Positions 5,788 through 6,772 of a stretch of DNA of 6,772 nucleotides are shown piece by piece. Source of the stretch: an uncultured Oscillospiraceae bacterium (lineage in GTDB: Bacteria > Bacillota > Clostridia > Oscillospirales > Ruminococcaceae); contig UQQY01000125.1 in the NCBI GenBank assembly GCA_900543295.1, positions 1 to 6,772 on the forward strand, given 5' to 3'. A program made the position numbers and the translations under genes. The notes beneath the pieces were generated by a model that was given only the letters and a program-made list of their open reading frames with translations, ran no database searches and was not told the DNA's origin. Each line of letters opens with the position of its first letter. Within the stretch, counting starts at the first letter, position 1.

Positions 5788-6726
5788 ATGCGCACAAGCA
5801 TTGGAATCGACATCGGCGGGACAAAAATCCTCATTGGTATTGTAACGGAAAGCGGTGAAATTCTGCGCGCAAAACGCTATCCGATGCAGCGGCAAACGCA
5901 GCAGGAGGCGGAGACCGCCGTTTTTACTGCAGCCGGGGATTTTATGTCTGCTCTCACGCAGGAGGAACGGGCAGCGCTGTGCGGAATCGGCGTCGGCGCG
6001 GCGGGACATATTTCGTATGATACGGGCACATGGCTGCAATGCTATAACATTCCGATTTCTGTCCCAATTCCGGTTTCCAAACGCCTTTCTGCATTATATG
6101 GTCTTCCCGTAAAAATGGATAACGACGTGCACTGCGCTACGCTCGGCGAATACCGGTTTGGCCGCGGGAAAAACACGCGCTGTATGGTGTACATAAATGT
6201 CGGAACAGGTATTGCAGCGGGATGCGTTCACGAAGGAATGCTGATCCGCGGTGCGGATAACTATGCAGGTGAAGTTGGTTATCTTGATTTAAACTGCGAC
6301 CATCCGTATCCTTATGGAAGGCTTGAACCGGTCGCCTCCGGCGGCGGACTGATCGAACAGGCGCTTTCCTTGCTTGACACCTATCCGGATTCCGCATTGC
6401 ACAAGGCAAAACAGGAAAACGCACTGCACTCCGCGCGCATTTTTAAAGAGGCACAAAACGGCGATAAGCTCGCTCAAATGCTTGCAGCACGGGCAGTGCG
6501 TTTCCTTTCGGGCGCGGTCTGCGGCCTGCTTGCTATTTTCAATCCCGATACCGTTGTATTCGGCGGCGGCGCATCGAAATCACCGGGATATATGGAAGCG
6601 CTGTTTGCACAAATTCAGCACGATTGTGTGCCGGAGACCTTCAAGGGCGTTCAATTCCTCGGTATTTCCGAGCTGAACGCGGATAATGTGGGACTGCTCG
6701 GCGCGGCGGCGCTTGTCATGCAGTAA
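5788..6726 (+). CDS. ROK-family sugar kinase (glucokinase-like), degenerate zinc motif
   Basis: ROK proteins are cytoplasmic ATP-dependent kinases for glucose or other hexoses and amino sugars, or sugar-sensing repressors. This 312-residue protein starts with the ATP-phosphate motif 'IGIDIGGTKILIG' (5-17) and has no N-terminal DNA-binding helix-turn-helix, so it should be a kinase rather than a repressor. 'KMDNDVHCATLGEY' (109-122) carries the catalytic Asp113, 'NVGTGIAAGCV' (137-147) is the second phosphate loop, and 'VVFGGGAS' near 260 is the adenosine site. The sugar-binding Glu162 (GEVG) and Glu180 (RLEPVASG) are present. The usual His after 'GE.G' is Tyr165, and the zinc loop CxCGxxGCxE is replaced by 'NCDHPYPYGRLE' (169-180). 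The ATG at 5788 is preferred over a TTG one codon earlier because AGAGGG (5775-5780) lies seven bases upstream. The substrate is not evident. Confidence 0.9.
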   Translation: MRTSIGIDIGGTKILIGIVTESGEILRAKRYPMQRQTQQEAETAVFTAAGDFMSALTQEERAALCGIGVGAAGHISYDTGTWLQCYNIPISVPIPVSKRLSALYGLPVKMDNDVHCATLGEYRFGRGKNTRCMVYINVGTGIAAGCVHEGMLIRGADNYAGEVGYLDLNCDHPYPYGRLEPVASGGGLIEQALSLLDTYPDSALHKAKQENALHSARIFKEAQNGDKLAQMLAARAVRFLSGAVCGLLAIFNPDTVVFGGGASKSPGYMEALFAQIQHDCVPETFKGVQFLGISELNADNVGLLGAAALVMQ

Positions 6727-6744
6727 AGAAAGGAATGATCCAAT

Positions 6745-6772
6745 ATGAAAATAATCGTTGCAAAAACCGAAC
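6745..6772 (+). CDS. Start of a downstream gene, possibly a glucosamine-6-phosphate deaminase-like protein
   Basis: An ATG at 6745, preceded by AAGGA (6730-6734) ten bases upstream, opens a frame MKIIVAKTE that runs off the window end. It starts 18 bp after the ROK stop and is very likely in the same operon. The N-terminus resembles that of NagB-type sugar-phosphate isomerases/deaminases, which often start with a short 'MKIIV' strand followed by a charged segment, and such a gene beside a ROK kinase would make sense for amino-sugar use. Nine residues are too few to assign a family with confidence. Confidence 0.55.

Overview
The window looks like chromosomal DNA from a Clostridia-class Firmicute, perhaps of the Oscillospiraceae/Ruminococcaceae type. 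This is inferred from the gene families, strong purine-rich Shine-Dalgarno (SD) sites, a classical T-box leader and moderate GC. No species can be named from the sequence alone.

Layout: bases 1-111 hold the last 37 codons of a plus-strand ABC-transporter ATPase. It meets the minus-strand operon tail-to-tail at a perfect 23-bp inverted repeat (131-177), probably a shared terminator. The minus-strand operon fills 205-5192. Read in its own direction it is aspS-gatC (one fused gene), gatA, gatB. The genes are coupled tightly: gatA's SD overlaps the fusion gene's stop codon, and gatA and gatB overlap by 4 bp (ATGA). A consensus promoter (TTGACA-16-TATAAT, 5593-5566) feeds a T-box riboswitch leader of about 370 nt that ends in a strong terminator.

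Together these genes form the indirect tRNA-amidation pathway. AspRS probably mischarges tRNA(Asn) with Asp, and GatCAB converts Asp-tRNA(Asn) to Asn-tRNA(Asn); it can also convert Glu-tRNA(Gln) to Gln-tRNA(Gln). Two points stand out. First, GatC is not a separate protein but the C-terminal domain of AspRS, so synthetase and amidotransferase are covalently linked. Second, the T-box specifier loop reads GAAGAACA, which holds the Asn codon AAC and, one base earlier, the Glu codon GAA. That is the arrangement described for the dual-specificity T-box of the Clostridium acetobutylicum transamidation operon. There is no GAC or GAU (Asp) codon in the specifier position.

Divergently on the plus strand, 5788-6726 encodes a ROK-family sugar kinase that lacks the family's usual zinc-binding cysteine motif. 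It is followed 18 bp later by the first nine codons of another gene (6745 to the window end), possibly a sugar-phosphate enzyme of the NagB type. The region 5193-5787 has no gene and is filled by the T-box leader and the two divergent promoters. No tRNA, rRNA, CRISPR array or mobile element was seen.
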